Positions 1 to 5,783 of a DNA stretch of 6,734 nt are shown piece after piece. A model generated the notes under the pieces. The model was not told where the DNA came from, searched no databases, and worked only from the letters and a program-made list of their open reading frames with translations. How positions within the stretch are numbered: position 1 is the stretch's first letter; every line of letters begins with the position of its first letter. The stretch covers positions 1-6,734 of the forward strand of contig CAIVHI010000122.1 of assembly GCA_903905685.1 (NCBI GenBank), in the 5' to 3' direction. The position numbers were made by a program, and so were the translations under genes. This DNA comes from an uncultured Bacteroidota bacterium. Its GTDB lineage: Bacteria; Bacteroidota; Bacteroidia; Chitinophagales; Chitinophagaceae.

Positions 1-908
1 ATGTAACGGAAATCGAACCATCTGAACAGCCCTTGGAACTCATCAATCTGCTTTGCGGTGCAGAACGAGCCGACAGCATCGGAGCCGACATTATTACGTG
101 CTCTTTGGGCTACAATACCTTCGACGATCCCGCCTACAACTTCAACTTTTCGACCGATTTCGACGGTAAGACCACGGTTGCGGCCCGCGCCGCCAATGCA
201 GCCACCCAAAAAGGCATCCTCTTTGTTGCATCGGCAGGTAACGAGGGTGGCGACTCTTGGAACAAGATTCTCACACCCGGCGATGCAGACAGTGCGCTAA
301 CCATAGGCAGCGTGATGCCAACCGGCGTAATTGCGGGCAGCAGCGGTTTCGGTCCCAATGCCGCGGGCCAAATCAAACCCGATGTAGTGGCGCAGGGTGA
401 GCCCGCAGCAGTAATAGAAGGTGGTATTTACACTTCCAACAATGGAACCTCCTTCTCCACTCCGCAAATTGCAGGATGGGCCGCATGCCTGTGGCAGGAA
501 CATCCAACTGCAACCCCTTGGGCACTGCGCACAGCCATCAGGCAATGCGCATCCATGTATACCGCACCGCAAGGACAATATGGCTACGGCATCCCCAATT
601 TCATGTGCTCGGCCCAACAGCTCGACTTGACTTTCCCTACCGGAACCACCAATGAAGATTTGATTACGATTCGGCCCAACCCGGCTTCCAATGAGGTTCA
701 GGTTTTTGTGGAATCTACCCAAACAGGCAATGCCACTCTCAGGATTACTGACGTTGCAGGACGTGTGCTGTATACCCTTTCACGCAAAATAAACGTTGGC
801 AAAAATCCTCCATTCTACATCAGCACTGCATCCTTCCCGGGAGGTATGTATATTCTGGAATCAGAAACGCCATCGGGCATCAAGAAGACCAAACTTGTAA
901 AGCTTTAG
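1..908 (+). CDS. Secreted subtilisin-like serine peptidase (S8), C-terminal part, with T9SS type A sorting domain; 5' end outside window
   Basis: The frame is open from position 3 (first complete codon GTA) to the TAG at 906-908, giving 301 visible residues. The TTG at 33 is an internal Leu codon, not a start, because sequence typical of the family continues upstream of it. Seen: the oxyanion-hole Asn in ASAGNEGG (residue 80 of the visible part) and the nucleophile Ser in NGTSFSTPQIAG (residue 150). The catalytic Asp and His would lie upstream, outside the window. From about residue 217 to the end is a beta-rich tail with IRPNPASNEV, then DVAGRVLY, GGMYIL and a basic KKTKLVKL end. This is the type A sorting domain that sends proteins through the type IX secretion system to the cell surface or medium. 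The likely role is extracellular proteolysis; the substrate is unknown. No terminator was recognised after the stop. Confidence 0.93.
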   Translation, partial: VTEIEPSEQPLELINLLCGAERADSIGADIITCSLGYNTFDDPAYNFNFSTDFDGKTTVAARAANAATQKGILFVASAGNEGGDSWNKILTPGDADSALTIGSVMPTGVIAGSSGFGPNAAGQIKPDVVAQGEPAAVIEGGIYTSNNGTSFSTPQIAGWAACLWQEHPTATPWALRTAIRQCASMYTAPQGQYGYGIPNFMCSAQQLDLTFPTGTTNEDLITIRPNPASNEVQVFVESTQTGNATLRITDVAGRVLYTLSRKINVGKNPPFYISTASFPGGMYILESETPSGIKKTKLVKL

Positions 909-1051
909 CCACAGAGCTGCCTATCCACATTTCCCGCCCCGGCATAACTACGTCTCTAGAGTATTTCGATTCGACTTTGCCGTTCTGGAACGCATTGTTC
1001 TTCTATAAAGGTATCAGCGAAGTATCATGCACAGCGGCTTGCAAGTGGGAC

Positions 1052-1082
1052 TTTGTAATGCGTATCCAAATCCCTACATTTA
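1052..1082 (+). promoter_or_regulatory. Candidate Bacteroidota-type promoter for the permease-PLP enzyme operon
   Basis: TTTG at 1052-1055 is followed after 19 nt by TACATTTA at 1075-1082, which differs from TAnnTTTG only in the last base. The spacing is in the range used by the Bacteroidota primary sigma factor. The implied transcription start, near 1088, leaves a leader of only about 10 nt before the ATG at 1098. Apart from this, the spacer 909-1097 shows no gene and no strong hairpin. Assigned by eye only. Confidence 0.3.
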
Positions 1083-1097
1083 TAACCAAACTCCCAC

Positions 1098-2453
1098 ATG
1101 GCCGCCGATACCCCTGCATCGTCCATCGTTCCGCGCCTCAAGACCTTCGATCTCACCATGATTGTGGCGGGGCTGGTTATTGGCATGGGCATCTTCCGCG
1201 TGCCTGCCGAGGTGGCCCAAAAGGCCGGTATCCCCCTCATCTTCTTTGCCGCGTGGATTACCGGTGCGGCCGTCAGCCTGATTGGTGCCCTGACTTTTGC
1301 CGAAATAGGCTCGCGCTACCCCGTTGCCGGCGGGTTTTATAAAATCTTCTCCCACTGCTACCACCCCTGCTTTGCCTTCATGGTCAATTGGATAATCGTG
1401 GTGAGCAATGCAGGCGCTACGGCCGGGGTCGCCATTATGGGTGCAGACTATATAGCCCCCATCCTGCTGCCCACCCTACCCCATGAAACAGCGGTCAAAT
1501 TCATCACCATATCGTCCCTCGGTATTCTCTATGTGGTGAACATGATTGGCATACGGGTAAGCGCACGACTGCTCAACTCGTTGATGGTCATCAAAATAGG
1601 CATGTTGCTGCTGCTCATCTCGGCGGTCTTCATCTTGCCTGCGGCTCCCATTCCGGCCGGCGGCTACCCGGCACCCACTTGGGGCGAGGGCATGAAAGCC
1701 TTCACCCTGTGCTTTATACCCCTATTCTTTTCCTATGGCGGCTACCAGCAAACCATCAACTTCGGCAAAGACATCCCCAATGCCAAAAAGACCTTACCGC
1801 GAGCAGTTTGGTTCGGCATTTCGCTCATCTTATTTCTCTACCTGAGTGTCAACTACTCCTACTACAAAGTATTGGGGTTCGACCACCTGCAACATACCAC
1901 CACCATAGCGTCGGACATGGTGGGATTGCTGTTCGGTCCAACAGCCTATCGGGTGGTGAGTGTGGTGATGTTCTTATCGGTCATGGCCTATGTCAACGTA
2001 TCGGTTTTGAGCAACCCCCGCATCTATTTCGCCATGGCCGAGGACGGTGTACTGCCGCCCATATTCAAACGCTTGAACCCCAAAACCCAAGTACAGGAAT
2101 TTGCCCTCACCGTATTTTGCTTGTTCATTTTCGTGACCTTGTTTTTCATATCCTCCTTCCAGAAGATTTTGGATCACGTCATGTTTTTCGACAGCATCAG
2201 CCTGATTGCCGCCGGAGCTTCGATATTCGTTTTGCGCAGCCGGGCCAAAAAGACGGGCGATGAAGCCGGCATATTCAAAATCAAGGGCTACCCCTACCTC
2301 CCTGCATTTTTCATCCTGATTTATGCAACGGTAATAGGCGGGGTCTTCTACACCAATATATCGGCCGCCATCTCGGGTTTTGTTTTATTCTTCCTTGGAT
2401 ATCCGTTGTACTATTTCATTAAATTCGCCCTGAAAAAACGAACTGCATCATGA
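1098..2453 (+). CDS. APC-family amino acid permease, 12 predicted membrane helices
   Basis: This 451-residue inner-membrane transporter fits the usual length of amino acid-polyamine-organocation (APC) permeases, which import amino acids by proton or sodium symport or by exchange. Seen: about 12 hydrophobic segments, at roughly 17-38, 45-66, 90-115, 131-150, 158-181, 200-222, 237-257, 281-303, 336-353, 362-380, 400-420 and 423-445. Helix 1 carries the APC signature GLVIGMGIF (25-33), the unwound substrate-binding stretch in this fold. After helix 6 comes GKDIPNAKKTLPRA, matching the family's loop ending in PRA. NPRIYFAMAEDGVLP (306-320) matches the conserved loop after helix 8. The start at ATG 1098 puts a short polar N-terminus before helix 1, as expected. 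It overlaps the next gene by ATGA, so the two are almost certainly co-transcribed. The substrate cannot be read from the sequence; the PLP-enzyme partner suggests an amino acid. Confidence 0.93.
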   Translation: MAADTPASSIVPRLKTFDLTMIVAGLVIGMGIFRVPAEVAQKAGIPLIFFAAWITGAAVSLIGALTFAEIGSRYPVAGGFYKIFSHCYHPCFAFMVNWIIVVSNAGATAGVAIMGADYIAPILLPTLPHETAVKFITISSLGILYVVNMIGIRVSARLLNSLMVIKIGMLLLLISAVFILPAAPIPAGGYPAPTWGEGMKAFTLCFIPLFFSYGGYQQTINFGKDIPNAKKTLPRAVWFGISLILFLYLSVNYSYYKVLGFDHLQHTTTIASDMVGLLFGPTAYRVVSVVMFLSVMAYVNVSVLSNPRIYFAMAEDGVLPPIFKRLNPKTQVQEFALTVFCLFIFVTLFFISSFQKILDHVMFFDSISLIAAGASIFVLRSRAKKTGDEAGIFKIKGYPYLPAFFILIYATVIGGVFYTNISAAISGFVLFFLGYPLYYFIKFALKKRTAS

Positions 2454-3625
2454 TCGACCGCTCGAAGTTCAAAGCACTCTTCCTCCTGAATCCCGAAATC
2501 ACGTACCTCAATTTCGGCTCCTTTGGTGGTTGCCCACGGCCCATTTTCGAAGACTATGGAAAGTGGCAGTTGCTGTTGGAGAGCGAGCCGGTGCAGTATA
2601 TCGCCCACAACGGCGTGGAATACCTGCGCAAATCGCGGGCGGCATTGGGAGCCTTTATCGGGTGCGATGCCGATGATTTGGTATATGTCACCAACCCAAC
2701 TTATGCCGTCAACATCGTAGCCAAGAGCCTACCGCTGCAACCCGGCGACGAGATTCTGGCTACAGATATTGAATATGGCGCCATGGACCGCACTTGGAAC
2801 TATTATTGCGGCAAAGCCGGTGCGACCTATGTTCGCCAACCCATTACGCTCCCGGTAACCTCCCATGACGAGATAGTAGCCGAATTCATGAAGGGGGTCA
2901 CCCCACGCACCAAGGCCATATTCATCTCTGAAATCACAAGTAGTACCGCGCTAATCCTGCCCGTTAAGGAAATTTGCGCCGCTGCAAAGGCACTCGGAAT
3001 ATTGACGATTGTGGACGGTGCCCACGTGCCCGGCCACATACCGCTAGACCTTTCCAACCTGGAGGCCGACGTTTATACCGGTGCATGCCATAAATGGATG
3101 ATGACCCCTAAGGGCTGCACTTTCCTCTACGTGAAGAAAGAATACCAGCACCTGTTTGACCCCTTGGTGGTAAGTTGGGGCTACCAGAGCGCCAACCCAT
3201 CGCACTCCCAATTTTTGGACTACCACCAAATGCAGGGCACCCGCGACTTCTCGGCATTCCTCACGGTGCCGCGTGCGCTCGAATTTATGAAGGAGCACCG
3301 CTGGAATGAAGTTGCTTTGGAAAACCGTGCCCTGGCGCGCCTACTTTACCCTAAATTCTGCAACCTCCTCGGCACCGAACCCTTGTGCCCCGTGGAGCTT
3401 CCCTACTTGGGACAAATTTGCAGCGTACCCATCAACACCGCGCAGCCGGAAAAACTGCAAAGGCTGCTCTTCGAGAAATACAGGATTGAAATTCCGGTAA
3501 TGCGTCAGGAATCCCGCATCTTCATCCGCTACTCTGTGCAGGCCTACAATTTGGAACAAGACTACGACCGCCTTTACGATGCACTGACGGAAATTGCCGC
3601 CAACACGGATTTAATCAATATATGA
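2450..3625 (+). CDS. Aminotransferase class V-fold PLP enzyme, isopenicillin-N-epimerase-like
   Basis: A 391-residue cytoplasmic fold-type I PLP enzyme of full family length. Seen: N-terminal YLNFGSFGGCPRP (19-31), matching the YLNHGSFG-type opening of the CefD-like group; TNPTYAVN (81-88), the phosphate and ring-binding segment; IVDGAHVPG (187-195) with Asp189 for the pyridine nitrogen; CHKWMMTPKG (213-222) with Lys215 as the probable Schiff-base lysine; QGTRD (262-266), typical of the epimerase-like branch; and RIFIRYSVQAYN (356-367) with an Arg (360) where the family binds the substrate carboxylate. Known relatives include epimerases, cysteine desulfurases/lyases and EgtE-like lyases, so the exact reaction is open. 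Its ATG lies inside the stop of the permease gene (ATGA), suggesting translational coupling and action on an imported amino acid. The biosynthetic partners expected for beta-lactams are absent from the window, so penicillin synthesis should not be inferred. Confidence 0.9.
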   Translation: MIDRSKFKALFLLNPEITYLNFGSFGGCPRPIFEDYGKWQLLLESEPVQYIAHNGVEYLRKSRAALGAFIGCDADDLVYVTNPTYAVNIVAKSLPLQPGDEILATDIEYGAMDRTWNYYCGKAGATYVRQPITLPVTSHDEIVAEFMKGVTPRTKAIFISEITSSTALILPVKEICAAAKALGILTIVDGAHVPGHIPLDLSNLEADVYTGACHKWMMTPKGCTFLYVKKEYQHLFDPLVVSWGYQSANPSHSQFLDYHQMQGTRDFSAFLTVPRALEFMKEHRWNEVALENRALARLLYPKFCNLLGTEPLCPVELPYLGQICSVPINTAQPEKLQRLLFEKYRIEIPVMRQESRIFIRYSVQAYNLEQDYDRLYDALTEIAANTDLINI

Positions 3626-3673
3626 TGCAAACGGTCGGATTCAAAAACTCACGCCGTACAATCTGTGCGATTC

Positions 3674-3694
3674 AACTTGCTTTCGCAAGTTTTT
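3674..3694 (+). terminator. Probable intrinsic terminator of the permease-PLP enzyme operon
   Basis: A perfect 7-bp stem AACTTGC / GCAAGTT with a 4-nt loop TTTC is followed by T residues (run of five T at 3690-3694). It lies about 50 nt after the PLP-enzyme stop, on the right strand and at the right distance. The stem is moderate in GC content, so efficiency is uncertain. Confidence 0.5.
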
Positions 3695-3738
3695 GTGCCA
3701 AAGATTTGACGTGACCGTTGTTTTATTGATTTCAATGC

Positions 3739-3766
3739 CTTCGACTAATGCCGAAGACGTTAGTCG
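3739..3766. repeat. Two overlapping inverted repeats
   Basis: CGACTAA (3742-3748) and TTAGTCG (3760-3766) form a perfect 7-bp inverted repeat with an 11-nt loop. Overlapping it, CTTCG (3739-3743) and CGAAG (3752-3756) form a 5-bp inverted repeat with an 8-nt loop. The two stems share bases, so only one can form at a time. There is no T-run, so this is not a standard terminator. Function is unknown. Confidence 0.45.
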
Positions 3767-3979
3767 TGTATAGCCTACCTGAACACCCGTGAAACTATGC
3801 CCTGTGGATGTCGGTGGCGAAAATAACGTCCCACTGGGAAATATTTCGGATTGATGTCGAAGGCGGTTGATGCGTAAGTTGATCGTGCTCGGGCACAGAG
3901 TCCAACTTGGCGCAAATTTTACCTCGATAAGCAATCGATTGGGGATTAGGATAGTCGGCCGATATCGCGACTGGCATGC

Positions 3980-4008
3980 AAAACGCGGACAATTTTAAGA
4001 CGCGTTTT
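3980..4008 (-). terminator. Candidate terminator of the FGE-domain gene, possibly bidirectional
   Basis: AAAACGCG (3980-3987) and CGCGTTTT (4001-4008) form a perfect 8-bp inverted repeat with a 13-nt loop. On the minus strand the stem begins in the TAA stop of the FGE-domain gene and ends in TTTT; on the plus strand it ends in five T. The rather long loop and AT-rich outer stem lower confidence. Confidence 0.42.
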
Positions 4009-4904
4009 TACCTGCACAACCTAAACCCAACGTGTGCCATCGGCACATCGGGTATTGAGGCATTGCGGTAGGTGCAGCCCGCAGTGGTGGCATCTTGGTC
4101 GAAACCGCCACCACGAAACACTTTATAGGAGCCATTGGCCGGACCCTTGGGGTCCATAGGGGGAGACGACTTGTAATAGTTGCCATCGTAAAAGTCGGAA
4201 CACCACTCCCACACATTGCCGGTCATGTCGTAAATCCCGAGGGCATTGGGCTTCTTTTGCGCGCAAGGGTGGGTGGTACCACCGCCGTTTTCCTTAGTCC
4301 ACCCCACTTCGTCGGCCGTGTTGCTGCCGCTATACTTGGCGTCGGTGTGGTTGCCGCCGCCGCGGGCTGCAAATTCCCATTCTGCCTCGGTGGGTAGGCG
4401 ATATTGCTTCTTAGTCTTTTCGTTAAGTTTGGAGATGAACGTCTGTACGTCGTTCCAGCTCACCCGCTCCACGGGGCAGTCGTCGCAGGCCTCGTGCTCG
4501 CTGGGATAGTTGCCCATTACGGCGAGCCACAATTTCTGCGTCACCTCCTTTTTAGATATTTGGAAAGAGCTTACCGTAACGTCGTGAAGGTCCTTTTCGT
4601 TCTTCAAGCCATCGGCATTGCCCATTTTGAAAGAACCACCTTGCACAGCCACCATTTCGGGCTCTACGAGTGGAGCGGTTGCGGGGCGCTTGGGCCTTTC
4701 CACTTTGGGGGCGGAAGGGGCCACTGGGGTAGGCTTGGCTACCGGCGGTGCCTGCTTGGCGGGTGCCGCCGGCTCGGGTTTGGGCGCGGTCAACTTGGGT
4801 TTAGAAGATGAGCCCGAAGCCGGATCGTCGAGCTGGGCACGCGAAACACACGGTGCCAACAGGGCAGCAACACCGATGAGGCAAATCATCAAGTTCTTTT
4901 TCAT
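4008..4904 (-). CDS. Exported FGE-sulfatase (SUMF1-like) domain protein, probably not catalytic
   Basis: The start is taken at ATG 4902-4904 (298 residues). It places a signal peptide, MKKNLMICLIGVAALLAP, at the N-terminus with a likely cut after SRA (23/24). The longer frame to a TTG at 4937 would add 11 residues in front of the signal and is less likely. Residues about 35-80 are a Pro/Ala/Lys-rich linker. Residues about 83-298 are an FGE-sulfatase domain: MVAVQGGSFKMG, ISKKEVTQKLW, CPVERVSWNDV, YRLPTEAEWEFAARGG (168-183), GIYDMTGNVWEWCSDFY (223-239), VFRGGGF and HVGFRLCR at the end. True formylglycine-generating enzymes use two cysteines in the segment after GGS; here only Cys277 is present (GGGFDQDATTAGCTYRN) and the upstream one appears missing. 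It is therefore more likely a structural or binding protein in the periplasm or envelope. C140-x-x-C143 is an additional cysteine pair. It diverges from the J-like gene 35 bp away. Confidence 0.88.
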   Translation of the reverse strand: MKKNLMICLIGVAALLAPCVSRAQLDDPASGSSSKPKLTAPKPEPAAPAKQAPPVAKPTPVAPSAPKVERPKRPATAPLVEPEMVAVQGGSFKMGNADGLKNEKDLHDVTVSSFQISKKEVTQKLWLAVMGNYPSEHEACDDCPVERVSWNDVQTFISKLNEKTKKQYRLPTEAEWEFAARGGGNHTDAKYSGSNTADEVGWTKENGGGTTHPCAQKKPNALGIYDMTGNVWEWCSDFYDGNYYKSSPPMDPKGPANGSYKVFRGGGFDQDATTAGCTYRNASIPDVPMAHVGFRLCR

Positions 4905-4915
4905 AAGGATTTCAT

Positions 4916-4923
4916 TATTTTCG
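4916..4923 (+). promoter_or_regulatory. Weak candidate -7 box for the J-like membrane protein gene
   Basis: TATTTTCG differs from TAnnTTTG at one position and lies 16 nt before the ATG at 4940. There is no clear -33 TTG upstream. It sits beside the oppositely directed box at 4926-4933, so both promoters would have to share the 35-bp spacer. Confidence 0.2.
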
Positions 4924-4925
4924 CT

Positions 4926-4933
4926 CAAAAGTA
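4926..4933 (-). promoter_or_regulatory. Candidate -7 box for the FGE-domain gene
   Basis: Read on the minus strand this is TACTTTTG, an exact match to TAnnTTTG, 21 nt before the ATG at 4904. The expected start, near 4919, gives a leader of about 15 nt. No good -33 TTG is found at the normal 17-23 nt; the nearest, at 15 nt, is too close, so the match is partial. Confidence 0.4.
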
Positions 4934-4939
4934 ACAATT

Positions 4940-5764
4940 ATGACTCTGCAAGATGCATACCACGTTTTGGGACTCCCTGAAAATTCGTCCAAAGAAGACG
5001 TTCAGAATAAATACAATGAATTGTTCAACGATTTCCAGATGAGGCTTACAAATGCCCCTACGCCCAATCTGAAAAAACTCTACCAAAAAAACATAGACGA
5101 ACTTGCAGAAGCCATGCGTGCCTTAGGTGTAGACCAAGGCGACATCTCCGACCTCCCCGCCAGCGGGCCGGTATTCAACTCGGCACCCACCCAAACCAAG
5201 CGTTACCAAGAGGCGCCTACCCAGAATACCGCCGCTGCACCACAGGCAGGCCGGCCGCAACAGGCTGCCCCACAGGGCAAGAGCAACAATACTTTGGTGC
5301 TCATTATAGGGTTTGTGGCCCTGCTGGGATTTGCAGCCGCCGCCTTCTTCGGCATAAAAATGGCCGACAGCCAGAAAAAACTGGCAGAATTCGACATCCT
5401 CAAAGCCCAGAACGACACCCTTGTTGCACTTCGCAACAATCTGACCAACAATAAGTTTTCGGTCAAGAACTTGGGTCAGGAATCCATTTTCATCAAGGGG
5501 GTGATTGTAGACTACATACAGGACGGCAAATTCAAGAAATATTATGGCGGTTACGACAAGGAAATCAAGCCGGGCAATACCGAACAGTTATCGTTTGTAA
5601 AGGGTAGCAAGGTGGTGTGGGATGGCTCGGTAACTTCCTATTTCTGCATTATCGAATACAAGGGCGCACGCAAATTTAGGGCGGGAATCTGGTTCCGTGA
5701 TGCGGCGAAAGATGGTGTCTTGAACCTCAACTTGGACGAACCCGACCCCGCTCCCGAAAATTGA
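4940..5764 (+). CDS. Single-pass membrane protein with degenerate J-like N-terminal domain and beta-rich C-terminal domain
   Basis: A 274-residue protein. Residues 1-62 resemble a J domain: DAYHVLGLPENSSKEDVQNKY matches helices I-II, and LKKLYQKNIDELAEAMRAL matches helix III. The HPD tripeptide needed to stimulate Hsp70 (DnaK) ATPase is absent; the loop reads DFQMRLTNAPTPN. Residues about 65-115 are a Gln/Pro/Ala/Thr-rich linker. One membrane helix follows (about 118-138, LVLIIGFVALLGFAAAAFFG), then a short probable coiled coil (142-168), then a beta-rich domain (about 170-263) of unknown family and an acidic Pro-rich tail. If the J-like part is cytoplasmic, the C-terminal domain is in the periplasm. 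No function can be assigned. The lack of HPD argues for a binding or scaffold role rather than co-chaperone activity. The neighbours are a divergent FGE-like gene and a convergent DUF481 gene. Confidence 0.85.
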   Translation: MTLQDAYHVLGLPENSSKEDVQNKYNELFNDFQMRLTNAPTPNLKKLYQKNIDELAEAMRALGVDQGDISDLPASGPVFNSAPTQTKRYQEAPTQNTAAAPQAGRPQQAAPQGKSNNTLVLIIGFVALLGFAAAAFFGIKMADSQKKLAEFDILKAQNDTLVALRNNLTNNKFSVKNLGQESIFIKGVIVDYIQDGKFKKYYGGYDKEIKPGNTEQLSFVKGSKVVWDGSVTSYFCIIEYKGARKFRAGIWFRDAAKDGVLNLNLDEPDPAPEN

Positions 5765-5767
5765 TTT

Positions 5768-5783
5768 TGGGGGTAGCCCTCCA
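5768..5783. terminator. Hairpin between convergent genes, possible shared terminator
   Basis: TGGGGG and CCTCCA pair as a 6-bp stem (one G-T pair) around the loop TAGC. TTTT lies on the left side and ATTAAAAA on the right, so A-T pairs can extend it with a small bulge. It fills most of the 19-bp gap between the TGA at 5762-5764 and the TAA of the minus-strand gene at 5784-5786. The T-tracts are imperfect. Confidence 0.42.

Larger units (their letters stand above)
3626..4007. other. Gene-free spacer between convergent genes, rich in inverted repeats
   Basis: About 380 bases with no convincing gene. The minus strand has a 97-codon frame (3641-3934) and an overlapping 65-codon frame (3795-3992), and the plus strand has a 30-codon frame from 3622. 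None has a recognisable domain, signal peptide, membrane helix or promoter. The region looks less GC-rich than the flanking genes. It contains a hairpin at 3674-3694, overlapping inverted repeats at 3739-3766 and an 8-bp inverted repeat at 3980-4008. It could be a long 3' region, a decayed gene, a dispersed intergenic repeat or a small RNA locus; sequence alone does not decide. Confidence 0.55.

Noticed and set aside
33..35. TTG as the start codon of the protease gene
   Set aside because: The frame is open to the left edge and the upstream residues fit the protease family, so the gene is cut by the window and TTG encodes an internal Leu.
297..722. 141-codon minus-strand frame within the protease gene
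   Set aside because: It lies opposite the catalytic Ser region and sorting domain of a clear gene and has no domain of its own.
976..992. Short inverted repeat GAAC/GTTC as a terminator after the protease gene
   Set aside because: The stem is only 4-5 bp and has no proper T-run.
1679..2263. 194-codon plus-strand frame inside the permease gene
   Set aside because: Out-of-frame shadow of the permease; His/Arg-rich composition and no recognisable domain.
2450..3625. Evidence for a beta-lactam biosynthesis cluster
   Set aside because: Epimerase-like similarity alone is not enough; no ACV synthetase, isopenicillin N synthase or expandase gene is present.
3641..3934. 97-codon minus-strand frame as a gene
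   Set aside because: No recognisable domain, signal or promoter, and it runs through the likely terminator of the opposite operon. Described as part of the spacer instead.
4404..4811. 135-codon plus-strand frame opposite the FGE-domain gene
   Set aside because: It is antisense to a well-supported coding region, with Gly/Arg/His-rich low-complexity content expected from reading the Pro/Ala/Lys linker backwards.
4846..4851. Lipoprotein signal (LAPC, Cys19) in the FGE-domain protein
   Set aside because: Pro directly before Cys does not fit a normal lipobox, and a standard cut after SRA at residue 23 is available.
4905..4937. TTG at 4937 as start of the FGE-domain gene
   Set aside because: It would put 11 polar residues before a good signal peptide and extend to within 2 bases of the divergent ATG; ATG 4904 is the simpler start.
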